DNA from: Populus alba
Taxonomy: Eukaryota; Streptophyta; Magnoliopsida; Malpighiales; Salicaceae
NCBI RefSeq assembly: GCF_005239225.2
Contig: NC_133287.1
Span: 17,240,519-17,304,518, forward strand
Direction of reading: 5' to 3'
Length of the DNA: 64,000 bases
A program made the position numbers and the translations under genes. Position 1 is the stretch's first letter, and each line of letters begins with the position of its first letter. Under the pieces are notes generated by a model. That model saw only the letters and a program-made list of their open reading frames with translations. It made no database searches and was not told the origin of the DNA. Of this stretch, positions 49,859-62,062 are shown piece after piece.

Positions 49859-51699
49859 CAAGAACTGGAAAGGGCGATGAGCTTATTGTCTCTGGGAAAT
49901 TTTCGAAAGTCCCGACACTGCTGCTTACTTCAATATGATATTGCCCGGCTGTGTTCGTTGATAGGTTTATTATAAAAAACTCATATTACTTGTCAAATAT
50001 CACTGAATTTTCTTTTTTATATAAATATTTATCTAAGCATTTATAAAATAAAGCTTTTATAAGTATAGGTTACCAAACATTAACCACTCTCTTGCTTAGA
50101 AAAAAATATATCAAATTACTAAAATTAACTAATTATTAAATATAAAAATTTTATTTTGAAATATTTTCCGTCAACATGTAATAAAAAATTGAGTATAAAT
50201 TAAAATACTCTAATCATTCTAGTGGAATAAAATGTGATTTTATCTTTTATTTTGGCACAATTTTTTGTATTTTGATTGTATCTATACAGTAACTATTATT
50301 AATTATTACTGCAATGATACATAAATTTTCAAGTTTCTCGTACTCGTTTGCTCGCAGCCTCTCTTGACATATTCCTGAAACTTAACTGGACATTGCAACA
50401 AATTATTCAGTATGGATAAATATATTTTTTAAATTTAATTTTAATTTCGGTGTTCGTATTTAAAAAAATATTAACTTAATAGAATTATATATGAAAAAAT
50501 GTTAGGCTCAAATAATATGGATATAGCTTGCTTCTAAACCTAACATTATTAAATTTAATTATGAAGAGAGTACAAGCAAACTTAGATACCTGACAAGTTG
50601 TTATAATCTGAAAGCTTTGTATCATGTCAAGCCCAAATAGATACGAGTTTGATAATTATTATGCTCCCTGTTGAGCACCGGTTTTATTTGTTTATTCTTA
50701 TAAATTTTAATATAAATTGTTGATGTTGATAATCATCATCTATCTATATTTTAATATGTATAAAAATCTTTAAGGACCTATAATACTTATCCTTCATCAA
50801 TGTTGTGTGAAATGATTTTATCTCTTATTAATTTTGTCGAGAAAAAATAACACTTCAATCCTTCATTCAAACAACATGACAATATTCAAAGGTAATATAT
50901 ACTCATTGAATCACATAGATAAAAGAGTTTGCAATTTTTATTTTTCAAGTATTTGTATTTTAATTCTCAAAGTATTTACTATACAAAAACAAAAACAAGT
51001 ATTTTTATTCTTAAAATTTAAAACTTATTCTTTCATTTATTATAATTCCCTACTAAAAGCACCATCAACATTATTGTCCAAGGATATCCAAACTCTAATG
51101 AAAACAAAATAATTTACAAATATTAATCTTTCATAATCAATTGTCTATTTTACAAGTTTTAAAAAAGGGAATATTAAAGTGAATGATTGATTACTCACTA
51201 TTCAAAAATTCAAAAACTTCATTTATAAGCCTAATGTAATTCTAAACATCATCAATTCCTTTATCTTTGGTCACAACAAATTTCCTAACCGAGTGACGTC
51301 ATTGTTGGTATATAAAAATATATTCAGATGAGATTTATTAAACTATTTTTTCATGAATCATGGCTTCCCTAAAAATGTCTTGCTTATAAAAACACGGTGT
51401 TGATGGATGTTTCATATAATCTCTCTGATTCTGGGGATTTTAACTTTTTACTCAAATATATGAACTCCACCCCTCATAACATCCGTAGTTACCTGGATTC
51501 AATGGTAAAAAACATGGTCACGGCAATTCTCTTCTAGTTGGTGTTATATTTTTTTCAATTAAAATGATATGATTTAGTTTTAAAGTGTTTCGAGTATGTT
51601 TGGAGTTTTTATTATTTATATTTGTTGAATTAATATATATATATATATATATATATTAAATAAATTTAAAAATAAATTAGTTTTAAATTATATAATTCA
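49859..51699. other. intergenic spacer
   Basis: AT-rich DNA with a TA microsatellite near 51632-51656. No gene or bounded element is visible. Confidence 0.4.
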
Positions 51700-52460
51700 A
51701 ATTTAAAACAAAAATAGAAAAATAAGAGTTGAACCATTATGAGCCGATAAACTCAACGAATTTAAAGACAACCATAACAACTGGTAAAAAATATAATTTG
51801 GCTAAAAAAAATTTAAAATGACAACTTTTTTTTTAAATATGGAAAAGATAATTTATTGGATCAATTTGGGTTAAAGCAGGTTAAAAATTCAAATTTATAA
51901 TTCAGGTCATGAGACCATGATAACCCAAAATAAAAAAAATTATGAAATTCAATTATCAATAAACTCACTATTGAGTGATGAGATCGATAAAAAATCAATA
52001 TAAAAAATGATATAATAAAATAACCAAAGTCTACCTAGGTTAACTCGTTAAACTTGTGATTCAAGTAACGAGACTGTGATAATTTCATAAAAAACAAACT
52101 AAAACAAATAAAAAAAACTTAATTAACAATCAATCAAATGTTGAAGAAATTGAATGATAAAACTGAAGAAAAAAATCAATTAAAAATAGACAAAAAAAAA
52201 CTTAAATCAACTAAGTTAACTCGTTAAACTCATGACATGAATCATAAAATAGAAATAACCACACAAAAAACAACCACGATAAAATTATTAAGTTTAGTAT
52301 CAAATAAACCAAGTGTCCGAGATGTGAAATTAGAGAAAATAACATGGATTTTTTTTTTTTATAAAAGAAAACATTGTTTAGCCAGAATAGATCTAGAACG
52401 TTCGATGCACAATTTCTACGATGAACTAAGATTTCGAGTGAGTTAAAATTTATCTTGATT
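51700..52460 (-). repeat. inverted, diverged copy of the GGTTAACC repeat family
   Basis: Read on the minus strand, this stretch contains AAGTTTAACGAGTTAACCTAG (near 52055) and ATGAGTTTAACGAGTTAACTT (near 52230). Each follows a TCATG- or GAATCA-like sequence, the same order as motif X of the block at 47.9-49.6 kb. Confidence 0.5.
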
Positions 52461-52542
52461 TGTTATATTTTTTTAACTTAAACAAGATCCACTATCGAAT
52501 CTAAAATAAACAAAATTGATAACCTTATGCTTAACAATTTAA

Positions 52543-53362
52543 TAAGGCTATGTTTGTTTTCCAAAGTGTGATTTTTTAGAAACCATTTTCCAAACTTTTC
52601 TTGTGTTTATTTGTCATTAAAAAAGTTGGTCAACGGAAAACACTTTCCAGTCAAAGAAAAATTTGGCTTGGTTTCTATGAAAGTGCTTTTCTGGAAATTT
52701 GGACGGAAAAACATTTTTTCGGAAGTTATAAAAAAATTAAAAATGTCATATTATTTGCTGATTATATCAAATTTGATCCTCAAACTTTTGATTTTTATAT
52801 ATATTTTGTTTTGAATATTTATTTTTCAATTTCATATCTTAAAATTTAATTTTTATATTAACTTTGGTTTTCATTTTTATAATCATTATTTTCTTTTTCC
52901 TTGTCATTTTTTTATTGAAATTTTTTATCTATCAAATTTTGATCATCATTCTTTTTGATTGTTACTTATTTTATTTAAAATAATTTATGAAATGTTAATT
53001 ATTATTATTTTAATTTCTTCATTTTTTATTATTTTTTTATTTCTTAGATTTGATCTTTATTATTTTGATCATTATTTATTTTGATTTGAGATAATTTATG
53101 AAATTATATATTTTTTTCAATTTCATTCTCATTCAACTTTTTAATTTCTAAGATTTGCTCCTCATTATTTTAATAAACTCGAGAAAAATATAACATTAAT
53201 AAGTTATTTTCCAGCTCGTTTTTCATAATATAACCAAACACTAGAAATTATCTTCCAACTTATTTTTCATTACACTACTAAACATCAATAAATAATTCAC
53301 TTTTCAGGAATTCACTTTAAAAAAAAAAAAAAACTATTTTCCAGCAAACAAACAAGGCCTAA
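52543..53362 (+). mobile_element. PIF/Harbinger-like non-autonomous element, 814 bp, with TAA duplication
   Basis: Termini GGCTATGTTTGTTT (52546-52559) and, read inward from the right, GGCCTTGTTTGTTT (53359 back to 53346) match at 12 of 14 positions. Both sides carry TAA (52543-52545 and 53360-53362). GGCC-TTGTTTG ends with a 3-bp TAA/TTA duplication are characteristic of PIF/Harbinger and Tourist elements. The inside is T-rich and non-coding. Diverged relatives lie at 20155-20965 (same strand) and 61010-61745 (opposite strand). Confidence 0.8.
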
Positions 53363-54920
53363 GTGTTGTGGGTTTTTATTTCCGGGCATACCATTTGGTC
53401 ATGGAACCAGTAACTTCAGTAAAGAGGTTAACAGATGAGAGACATAACTAAGAAACCATAATAGAATTTATTGAGAATATTATAATTTAGTCATGGTTGC
53501 TCTTTAAAAATTAAAAATTAGACTAGTAATCTTTATACTTGCACTATAATTAAAACAAAAATTTAGCATGTGCTATAAGCATATAATTGAGTATATAAAA
53601 TCACATTATGATTAGGAAATATTAATAGATTTTCTGTAATTGAAGCACGCAATAATAAAATTGCAATTCATTTATATAAAATTTGTTATCCTTTACTATT
53701 TTGAATAATCGATAAACTATGGCTGGAATATATTGACAAATTTTATGTCCTGTTAGAATTAAAATTCCTGTCTGTGTAAAAATATATACTTGTCAAAAGG
53801 TCATAAATGTCACTTGATTATGAGGTTTTAAGGAAATATTCTTACATCAATTTAATATATTTTTAAAAATATATTTTTTCAGTAAAATCTAAACTTTTAA
53901 AATTAAAAAATGTCAAAGCTTTAATTAAAAATATCTGGGAGTGTAGCCGCAGTTATTTTTTAAAATCTCTTTTGTGCCGAAATGCATCAAAATAATTTTT
54001 TTTATTTTTAAAATCAGTGCATCAAAATAATTCAAAACATATAAAAACTTATTTTTTCACAATGTTTTTTTTTAATTTAAAAATACTTGTTTATAAATAT
54101 GGTTACTTATCAAAATACTTTTCATAGAAATGTGTCAAAATAATATATTATTTTATTTTTTAAAAATTATTGTTAAAATCAATACATCAAAATGATCTAA
54201 AAATAATTAATTTAAAATAAATAAAAAAATTTAAAATTTAAAATTTTTTTAAAATATTTTTTAAAAACACACAAAACAAGCTACAATTCAAAAATACTGA
54301 AACTCGAATTTATAGCATGTGGGCTAGCATAACAACACCCCCATTGACATAACAAGACGCAAGATTCCATGAGCTGTCCCATGTGATTTGACTTGGGTGA
54401 TATGTGGCCTTATAGCACAATTATATTTTTGATTTTTGATTTTTTTTAGTTTTAAATTATTTGTTTTTTTATATTTTTTAACTATTTTAATGTAATGACG
54501 TTAAATTTTTTTTTAAAAAAAAAAATACATCAAATATAATTTAAAACAATCAATTACTCTAATAATACTTACGATCATGGGAGCATTCAGGTGGCAATTC
54601 CTATTCTTGTCCGCATTGCAACATAAAAATCAAGAATAATAACGTCCATGAAAAGCAAAATGCGCAATCGACTCTCATGTTATCTTGTCTGGACACGCGT
54701 AGGAATGTCTGACAGTTCGGCAATACATCGTCATAGAATTCAACCATCTACTCAGTCCATATTGTCAGGTAGTCAGAACAGGTTACAGATGAAGTTATAA
54801 TTTTATGTTATCACATACTAGCTGCAGGGAAATCACAAATCACTTAAATATAGCTTCTAAATATTGTGGTAATTTTTGTAAATTACTAGCGTAGCTTTTA
54901 AATAATTAACAATCAAGACA
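53363..54920. other. intergenic AT-rich spacer
   Basis: Contains AT-rich MITE-like segments at about 53930-54100 and 54110-54290. No gene is visible. Confidence 0.4.
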
Positions 54921-55116
54921 TCAAATCATGGTTTTTTTTTTTTATTATTATCAATATGGGTGTTCGGCCAACATGCTTGTACATTGACTAATTTCACGAG
55001 CTCTAAAACTAACGACTGTGTAAATCTTCAATGATTATAAAAAAACTTGAACTCATAATTATTAAAAAACAAATTCAAAATTTATCAATTAAACTATTCT
55101 CATCATTTCAAATCAT
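54921..55116 (-). mobile_element. SINE (family 2), minus-strand copy
   Basis: On the minus strand it is collinear with 45245-45428: AGTTTAATTGATAAATTTTG head, ATGAGTTCAAGTTT box-B region, then GAGCTCGTGAAATTAGTC and GGCCGAACACCCATATTGAT before an AATAATAAAA tail. Direct repeats TCAAATCAT flank it (54921-54929 and 55108-55116). Confidence 0.75.
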
Positions 55117-55237
55117 AGTTATTGAAATTAGAGGAATTAAGATATAACATCACTAAAACCAAAAAGGACTAAATCGTTACTGACAAGAGTAAAATGGAAT
55201 GGCAGATGGGAGGAATTAGACAAAAGGGACCTGGCTT

Positions 55238-55455
55238 TTAGAGTGTGTTTGGCAGTGTGGTAGCGGTTGCTTTTCAAATAGCTTTTCGTGCTGAAATACA
55301 TGTCAATGATGTTTTTTCATTTTTTAAAAATCATTTTTGACACCAGCACATCAAAACGATCCAAAAAGTACAACCAAACTTAATTTTAGCAAAAAAAAAA
55401 TAAAATTGAATTTAGGCAAAACACCGTTTGGAACGCAATGCCAAACGGTGTCTTA
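55238..55455 (+). mobile_element. Tourist-like MITE with TTA duplication
   Basis: Body 55241-55452 (212 bp). Left end GAGTGTGTTTGGCAGTG, right end read inward GACACCGTTTGGCATTG, with TTA on both sides (55238-55240 and 55453-55455). A perfect 11-bp inverted repeat, ACACCGTTTGG (55421-55431) and CCAAACGGTGT (55441-55451), sits at the right end. Confidence 0.8.
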
Positions 55456-55671
55456 GTCTTTCAAGATATGTTTGATATTGAGTTTTGGAAGCGTTTTTGA
55501 AAAAAATAAATTTTTTTATGTTAATATTAAAATTTTTTTTAAAAATAAAAAAAAATTATTATTTTAATATATTTTAAAATAAAAAATATTTTAAAAGATA
55601 ATTACTATTATATTATCAAACACACTTTCCATGCAATGATGATATCCAAAACCATCCCCAATGAAACAGAT
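55456..55671. repeat. AT-rich MITE remnant between two intact MITEs
   Basis: The ends GATATGTTTGATA (near 55464) and, read inward from the right, AGTGTGTTTGATA (near 55627) are inverted repeats of the same type as the neighbours. No matching target duplication could be found. The interior is AT-rich and non-coding. Confidence 0.45.
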
Positions 55672-55890
55672 TAAGGGACTGTTTGGTAGTGCGGTTGCAC
55701 CTGCGTTTCGTCCAAATTTGAATTTTTTTTTTTTTACTAAAATTGAGTTCGGTTTGTACTTTTTGGATCGTTTTGATGTGCTGATGTCAAAAATAATTTT
55801 TTAAAAAATAAAAAAACATCATTGGCATGTATTTCGGCATAAAAAACTATTTCAAAAACAACCGCTACCACATTACCAAACACGCTCTAA
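55672..55890 (-). mobile_element. Tourist-like MITE with TAA duplication, inverted relative to its neighbour
   Basis: Body 55675-55887 (213 bp). Left end GGGACTGTTTGGTAGTG, right end read inward GAGCGTGTTTGGTAATG, with TAA on both sides (55672-55674 and 55888-55890). Internal blocks such as CAAAACGATCCAAAAAGTAC (minus strand) and the ATTTCGGCA/GTATTTC end are shared with 55241-55452 in opposite orientation. Confidence 0.82.
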
Positions 55891-56195
55891 AAGGAGCCCT
55901 AAGCACAAAGAAAAAGAGGTAAGGTGTAATTGTGTGGTCCAATAGCAACACAAGTGATTTTCTAGAGATGGGCTTGTTTAAACTAACCACCTACCATGTC
56001 TGAAAACCTACCCTATCACTCCAATCGGCAGCTCCAAACACGTCAAGAGGACCAAGAGAAATGTTAGCTTCTGAGATAAATCACTCACTTGTTGAAGTAA
56101 CTCTTTTCTTCATGCGCCTTCTGTCCTGCAAACGACTTAATTTCTGACAAGAGTACAAGTAAAGATAGGTGTATGCGTTAGCAATTGACATCTTT

Positions 56196-56430
56196 TTTTT
56201 TTAGCAAGGCTTGATTGGCACATGCAACCTTTTATGTGGACCTAGAGATGTGTATGGTTGTGGATTCTTTTGATCATGTCTTGTCTGATTGTGATTGTGA
56301 GGTGAAAGTAGCTGCCTGTCATTTCCACTATGTTTGTGCCTTACAAGTTGCTCATGTGCTCTCAAGGCATGTATATGTTGACATGTGGGGCAAGAGTTCC
56401 TTTCTGTTTGGAAACGCATATTTTTTTAAA
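56196..56430 (+). pseudogene. possible copia RNase H fragment
   Basis: An open stretch with HATFYVDLEM near the start and ALQVAHVLSRHVYVDMW near the end. This resembles the end of copia RNase H, where a HARTKHVE-like block is followed by a QVADVLTK-like block. It lacks flanking retroelement sequence and the resemblance is weak. Confidence 0.3.
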
Positions 56431-59400
56431 AGATTTATTTTTATTTATTTAAAATTAATTTTTTATATATATATTTTTAGATTATTTTAATACATGTTCT
56501 AAATTATTTTGATGTGATAATTTAATTTTTTTTTTTAAAAATAAAAAATATTATTTTAATACATAAATAAAAAAACATGTTTAACCACTACCACATTTCA
56601 AATACCTCCTTAACCACTAAATAGGAGTTTCGCAGAGCGGATAAAATGCTGTTTGTTTAGAATTTGAGTTATTGTTTTTGTTTTTTAAATGTTAATATGT
56701 TATATAAAATATAAATTAAAAAACAAAGATAATATTATTTTAATATATTCAAAACAAAAAACAATTCAAAGCACAATCTTTATCCCACTCTCATATATAA
56801 AAATATTCCTGGAAAAAGTTGCTCAATCCCATCCAGAATTTGTTGAAGTTGAATGGAATTGGGGTTCTGCCTTGGACTGTCTAAACTCACTTTCCTTTTC
56901 TCCTTTACAACCAACCCTAGAAAACCCGCCTGGTCAATTAACTGGAAATGGAAATGGCAATTATTCTTCTTTGGGTATTTTAGCTTCAGCAGTTTATTTA
57001 TGGAAATGGAGTGGCAGAGTAGCTTGAGTTTGGTCTTGATGTCTCTCCAAGGTGTCCAGCTCCACTCTCCACATTCCTTCCCAAATACGTTGGCCGAATT
57101 CGAGATTTGGGGAGATTTCATTCTAAAAGATTAATTTAAATGTGATAAATAAATGTAATAATGGTTGTTTTTTTAAATTAATTTTGAGTCAGAAATATAT
57201 TAAAATAATATTTTTTAAAAATTATTTTTTATACAATTACATAAAAATTTAAAAATATAAACAAAAATTAATTTAAAATAAAAAAATCAAAAATTTAAAA
57301 AACACCTACCTTAGATATTTTGTGTCTCTCTTTGTATCTATTGGTAGATGACAGAACTCCTCGAATGGGTTTGACGACCAAGGGGTTTCTGTGGTAACGA
57401 GGCGTTGAACATGTTAAAGTTCCGCTATCAACTTTTTGCTAATTAAAAGAAATGCATATTATTGAAGAAAAAAAGTGGTTCACAAGTCGCAACTCATGGC
57501 TAGCAAGTTCCTCAGTTCCCAACAAGGCTGGTTTATGGTGTTACAAGCCTTATCTCAATGGACTCACGACCCTGGCAGCTCACCCATCGTGTGGACGCAG
57601 GATGGCTCGCAAGCTTTTTGCGAGCTTTTAAACAAATGAAATAAATGCCGTTTTTCTGATGTTTTGATCCTGATGGTTAAATAATTATAGCCGAACTGTT
57701 GATATAAACACCGACAGAAAATTTAATCGTTAAAACTATTAAATCTGGTTGCGGTGGTACCGTCGGCGGAGGTGCAAAACATGGATAAAGATACGAGAGA
57801 GTGCACTATGGAGCAAACGTGAATGTACGGAAAAACTGATCAAGGTCACATTTGTAACTCCAATTTTTGAGATATTATCGCAAAAAATGTGAAGAGGGAC
57901 GAAATTTCAGCAGTGAATGTTTCGAATTCGATGGAGAAAATATACAGATAGGTTTCTCATGGGCCAAACCTCTACAGAGAAAAGGTCATGAAAATACCTT
58001 TCTAGTTTGGTTGGATCAGACAGGCCTGAGAGGCCATGTATTGGTCTCAAAATAATGGGCCACCACTCTCCTAATCTTTGAGCTCTCTAATTAATAATAT
58101 AATCATTTTCCTTTCCCCCCCCCCTTATTTCGAACGAGTCCTTCTCGTCTGACTAGAAGAGGAGCTGTTGTTAATAGAAAATGGAGTGCGATGACCATTA
58201 ATAAAAAAATTCCAAGGATCGTAAAAAAAAAAAAAAAAAACCCGTAAACACTGCTAATCAGCAAGAGGTATCGAGGCTAGAAAGTTAATATAGAATCTCA
58301 TAAAAACAAATAATATTGGTGTCAAACATGCAATCAAACCATTTGTATTGAGCTTTAGCCCCATTTGTTGAGAAGTAAAAAGGTAAAACACATCAAACAA
58401 GAATACTCTGATAAATTAAAAAAAAAAAAAAAGGCTTGATCACCCTTTCACGGTGGAGCAAAACTCAGTGTATTGTGGATTGATATAATATATTAATAAT
58501 TTTGCTCTTCATGATTGAAAAAAAAGGGCCGAGCTTTTTTGGGACAAAATAGTTTTTTTACGGGGTTTTGTTGGCACTGTCAATTTGTTTGGGGATAAAT
58601 TGATGTTTTCATATTTTGATTGCAATGAATTTACTAATCTATTATTTAGAAACAAAAATTATAACATGGGGTTTTAACATTGCAATTACTTAAATACCCT
58701 TGCAATTTTGTTTTGCTTTAACTTGGATTGAGGGGTGTTTTCATCATTTTTCTCTAGTTTTAAGTAATTTTCAATAAAATTTAGAAGCAATTGAGTCTTT
58801 CGATGTATATAAAATAGATTTAGAAAACAAAACTTGTTGGAGCATGCACTATACATACCTTTCAGGTGATGCATGTTAGCTCCGCCAGCAATCAAACATC
58901 GTTTTTTACAGCGCTTTTAAAGTGATGTATTGAGAGCTTTCATGTGGTGTCGCGTATGTTGACAATGATAAACAGTGTGGCTCCGATTGACCCCCCCATT
59001 TCTCTCTCATCTCTTGGGAAAAGTACATGAGATTATTTTTTATATGTTTTTTTATACAATGTGGTTCTTATTTCTTTTTATTTCCATCTATTTGAGTATG
59101 GATTTCATTTAGTTTTTATTTTAAATTTAATCCTTATTCTTTTGATGTTTATCTATTTTGTGTTTTTATCTTACGTGTGTTAGTTTTTTTTTTTTTTTCT
59201 TTCTAATTCCATCCCTCATCATTTAGTTTCATTTAGTTTTTATTTTAAATTTTATCCCTATTATTTTAATTGCTATTTATTTTAGTTTTAGCTTTTTTCT
59301 AATTCAATTTTGTTTTTAATTTCATCTCTCAATATTAAAGATAAAAATTTAATTTGAACTCAATGATACACATGTGTGTTTTGTTATTTTATAGTTTAAT

Positions 59401-61006
59401 AATTGGGCACACACACTCTCTTCAAATTTATATATTAGTTGATAATAAATAATTGTTAGGATAATAGATATCCATATGGATAAATAAATTCATCCCTTAA
59501 CATTAGGGGTGAAAATCTAATCCGAAATTGATGGATACTGACCTGAACAAGTCATTATTTCTTTCATAGTTACCTTACCCAATAGGTAATAGATTATGTA
59601 TGAATATTATTAAAAACCGACCCAAAATCCACCTAAACTTAACATGAAATATATATTTATATCATATAGATATATTTGTTGAATATTTTTATTTTCTTAA
59701 TGCAATATGATATATGCATATCTTAATATTGACATAAAATTATAATTTTATAATTTAACAAACACATGCTTCAAATATATATGATTTTTTTATTGAAAAA
59801 TAAATAATAGCCAAAGGATCCATACCCATGTGAATACACAAAATCCGATTCATAGTTTATGGATATTTAAATTTTTTATTTGGTTGGTAACGTGTAAGAT
59901 ATGAATATCGAGAAATTCAACATACATGTACTCATTGCCATCCATACTCAACATTTGATTTTGATTTATATTTGTGTCAAATTTTATCCATTTTTTATTG
60001 CTCTTTGTGTTGTTTTGGATTTCTTTTTGTTTTTTCCTCTCCAAATTTTACTTCATTATTTTTTCGGGTTTATCTTTAATGAGGCTAGTCACGAGTTTTA
60101 AATATTAACACAGGGTAACCTCAATTTTTTTTTGGTTCTTTATTATTTTTTTCATTATTATCCTTCAATGTTTGATTTATTGCAGATTGGTCTTTCATGT
60201 TTTTTTTTTTCCACTTTCTTTTCTATTTGATCATCTCAATCATATATTTGTGGTTGCAAGGTTAACAAGTTGACTTAATTTGATAAATATTTTTTTTTTA
60301 GTGTTTTTTTTAGTTTTACCCTTTAATATTGGATTGTTTGATAATTAAATTTTTAGTTTGTTAGTGTTATAAGCGGAGAGAAATAAATCAACACAAACTT
60401 TGCTGCATTCCAGGCTAGATTTCTTTTTTAACCCTAAACCTCATCTTCTACTTGTTTTTAACCAAAAAAACTTAGGAAACACTTTATAAACCTTGATAAA
60501 TCAATTCATGGCCACGAGAAACATAAAAAACTGTCCTAAAATCCAAAATCCACCCGAAACAAAAAAAAAAATTCTGAGCTTAGATCTAGTTTTTAGTGTT
60601 TTTAAGGTAAAAAAACATATAATCTTAACTTTTCTCGTTATATAAAACCATTTGATACAAAAAATAACTTTTGGTGGTCGAATTCCAACATACACTTTCT
60701 CTCTCAAAGCTATAATCCAATGTCCTCCTCTCTCTCCTCCAACCAAAAAGCATTGAAAAATAATTAAAATGAAGTTCAGTATCAAAATTTAATTTTGTAA
60801 AAGTCTAGGGACCGATAACCCTATAAATAAAAAAGATGGAGGAAACAAATAAATTTTTGACAGAAATTTTCAAACTACCACCTATCTTACTTGCTTTTTT
60901 CACTTCAATTTCATTTTTTTCAATTCATCTATTCCTTTCAACAAAAAAAAACTTGCAATTAGTCTAATTTAGTTTTAATAGGGCTTAATTGTGTAAAAAA
61001 TAAGTT
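56431..61006. other. long gene-poor spacer
   Basis: AT-rich MITE-like segments lie at about 56420-56600, 56640-56790 and 57160-57300. The stretches 56810-57130 and 57330-58080 are less AT-rich but have no frame I recognise. A hairpin GCTCGCAA-GCTTT-TTGCGAGC lies at 57605-57625 and a C-run at about 58114-58124. T-rich repeat DNA fills 59050-59340 and 60120-60380; the latter includes a short GGTTAACAAG piece of the repeat family of 48 kb. Confidence 0.4.
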
Positions 61007-61745
61007 TAACGCTTCGTTTGTTTGTTGGAAAATAGTTTTTTTTATAGAAAGTGGTTTTCTTGAAAAATAAATTCCTAAAAAGTAAATTATTTTATGATGT
61101 TTGATAGCATCATGAAAAATAAGTTGGAAAACACTTTTTAATGTTTAGCTATGTCATGAAAAAATGAGCTGAAAAATAACCAATTACTATTTTTTTTCAA
61201 GTTTATTAAAATAATGAGGAACAAATCTTATAGATTAAAAAAGTTGAATGAGAATGAAAATGAAAAAAAGAACTAATTTCATAAATTTTCAAATAAAATA
61301 AATAACAATCAAAATAATGGAGATCAAATCTAACAGATAAAAAAAAGTTAAAACATTATGAAATAAAAAATAATAATTACAATATCATAAATTATTTCAA
61401 ATAAAATAAATAAAAATCAAAAGAATGAAGATCAAATCTATTATCAATGATAAGAGAAAAACAAATAACAATAATAAAAATAAGAATCAAAATTGATATA
61501 AAAATCAAATTTTAAGGGGTAATTAAAATTTTAAAAAAATTTAAAATAAAATATATAGCAATCAAAAGTTTGAGGATCAAATTTGATATAATTAATAAAT
61601 AACATGACATTTCTAATTTTTTCACAACTTATAAAAAGTATTTTCTGTCCAAAATAAAAATAAAATACTTTACTGAAAATTAAGTAAAAATTTTCATTAA
61701 TTGAAAAATAATTTTATGGACCAATTTTTTTTAATAATAAATAAA
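61007..61745 (-). mobile_element. third, degraded copy of the 0.8-kb PIF/Harbinger-like element
   Basis: The left end, CGCTTCGTTTGTTTG after TAA (61007-61009), matches the right end of 52546-53359 at 12 of 15 positions. On the minus strand the body runs collinear with that element, including TTTGATCCTCAAACTTTTGA near 61580. The far end dissolves into AT-rich sequence near 61745, so that border is approximate. Confidence 0.65.
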
Positions 61746-62062
61746 AATAAAAAATAAAAATATTTTTTTTAAATCACTTTGCTATAATGATATTAAGAAC
61801 AAAAGTGATTTTTTTTTTTTTAAATTGCGAGTGAAGAGTGCTTTCGTGAACAATAAAAGCAACTCTTGTTTCAGCTCTATGTATAAAATAATGTATAATG
61901 TATAATTTCCTTTCATCATCTTGAGGCTCCACGCCGGAAGAAGTGTTGAACATGACCTAGCTAGCAGCTCTCTCTGCTGTGTGTTTGCTACACGCCATTA
62001 ATTCTTCAAACATTGCTCTCTCCATGAAAAACCAGTCTCGATTCGGTGTTATACTGTTATCA

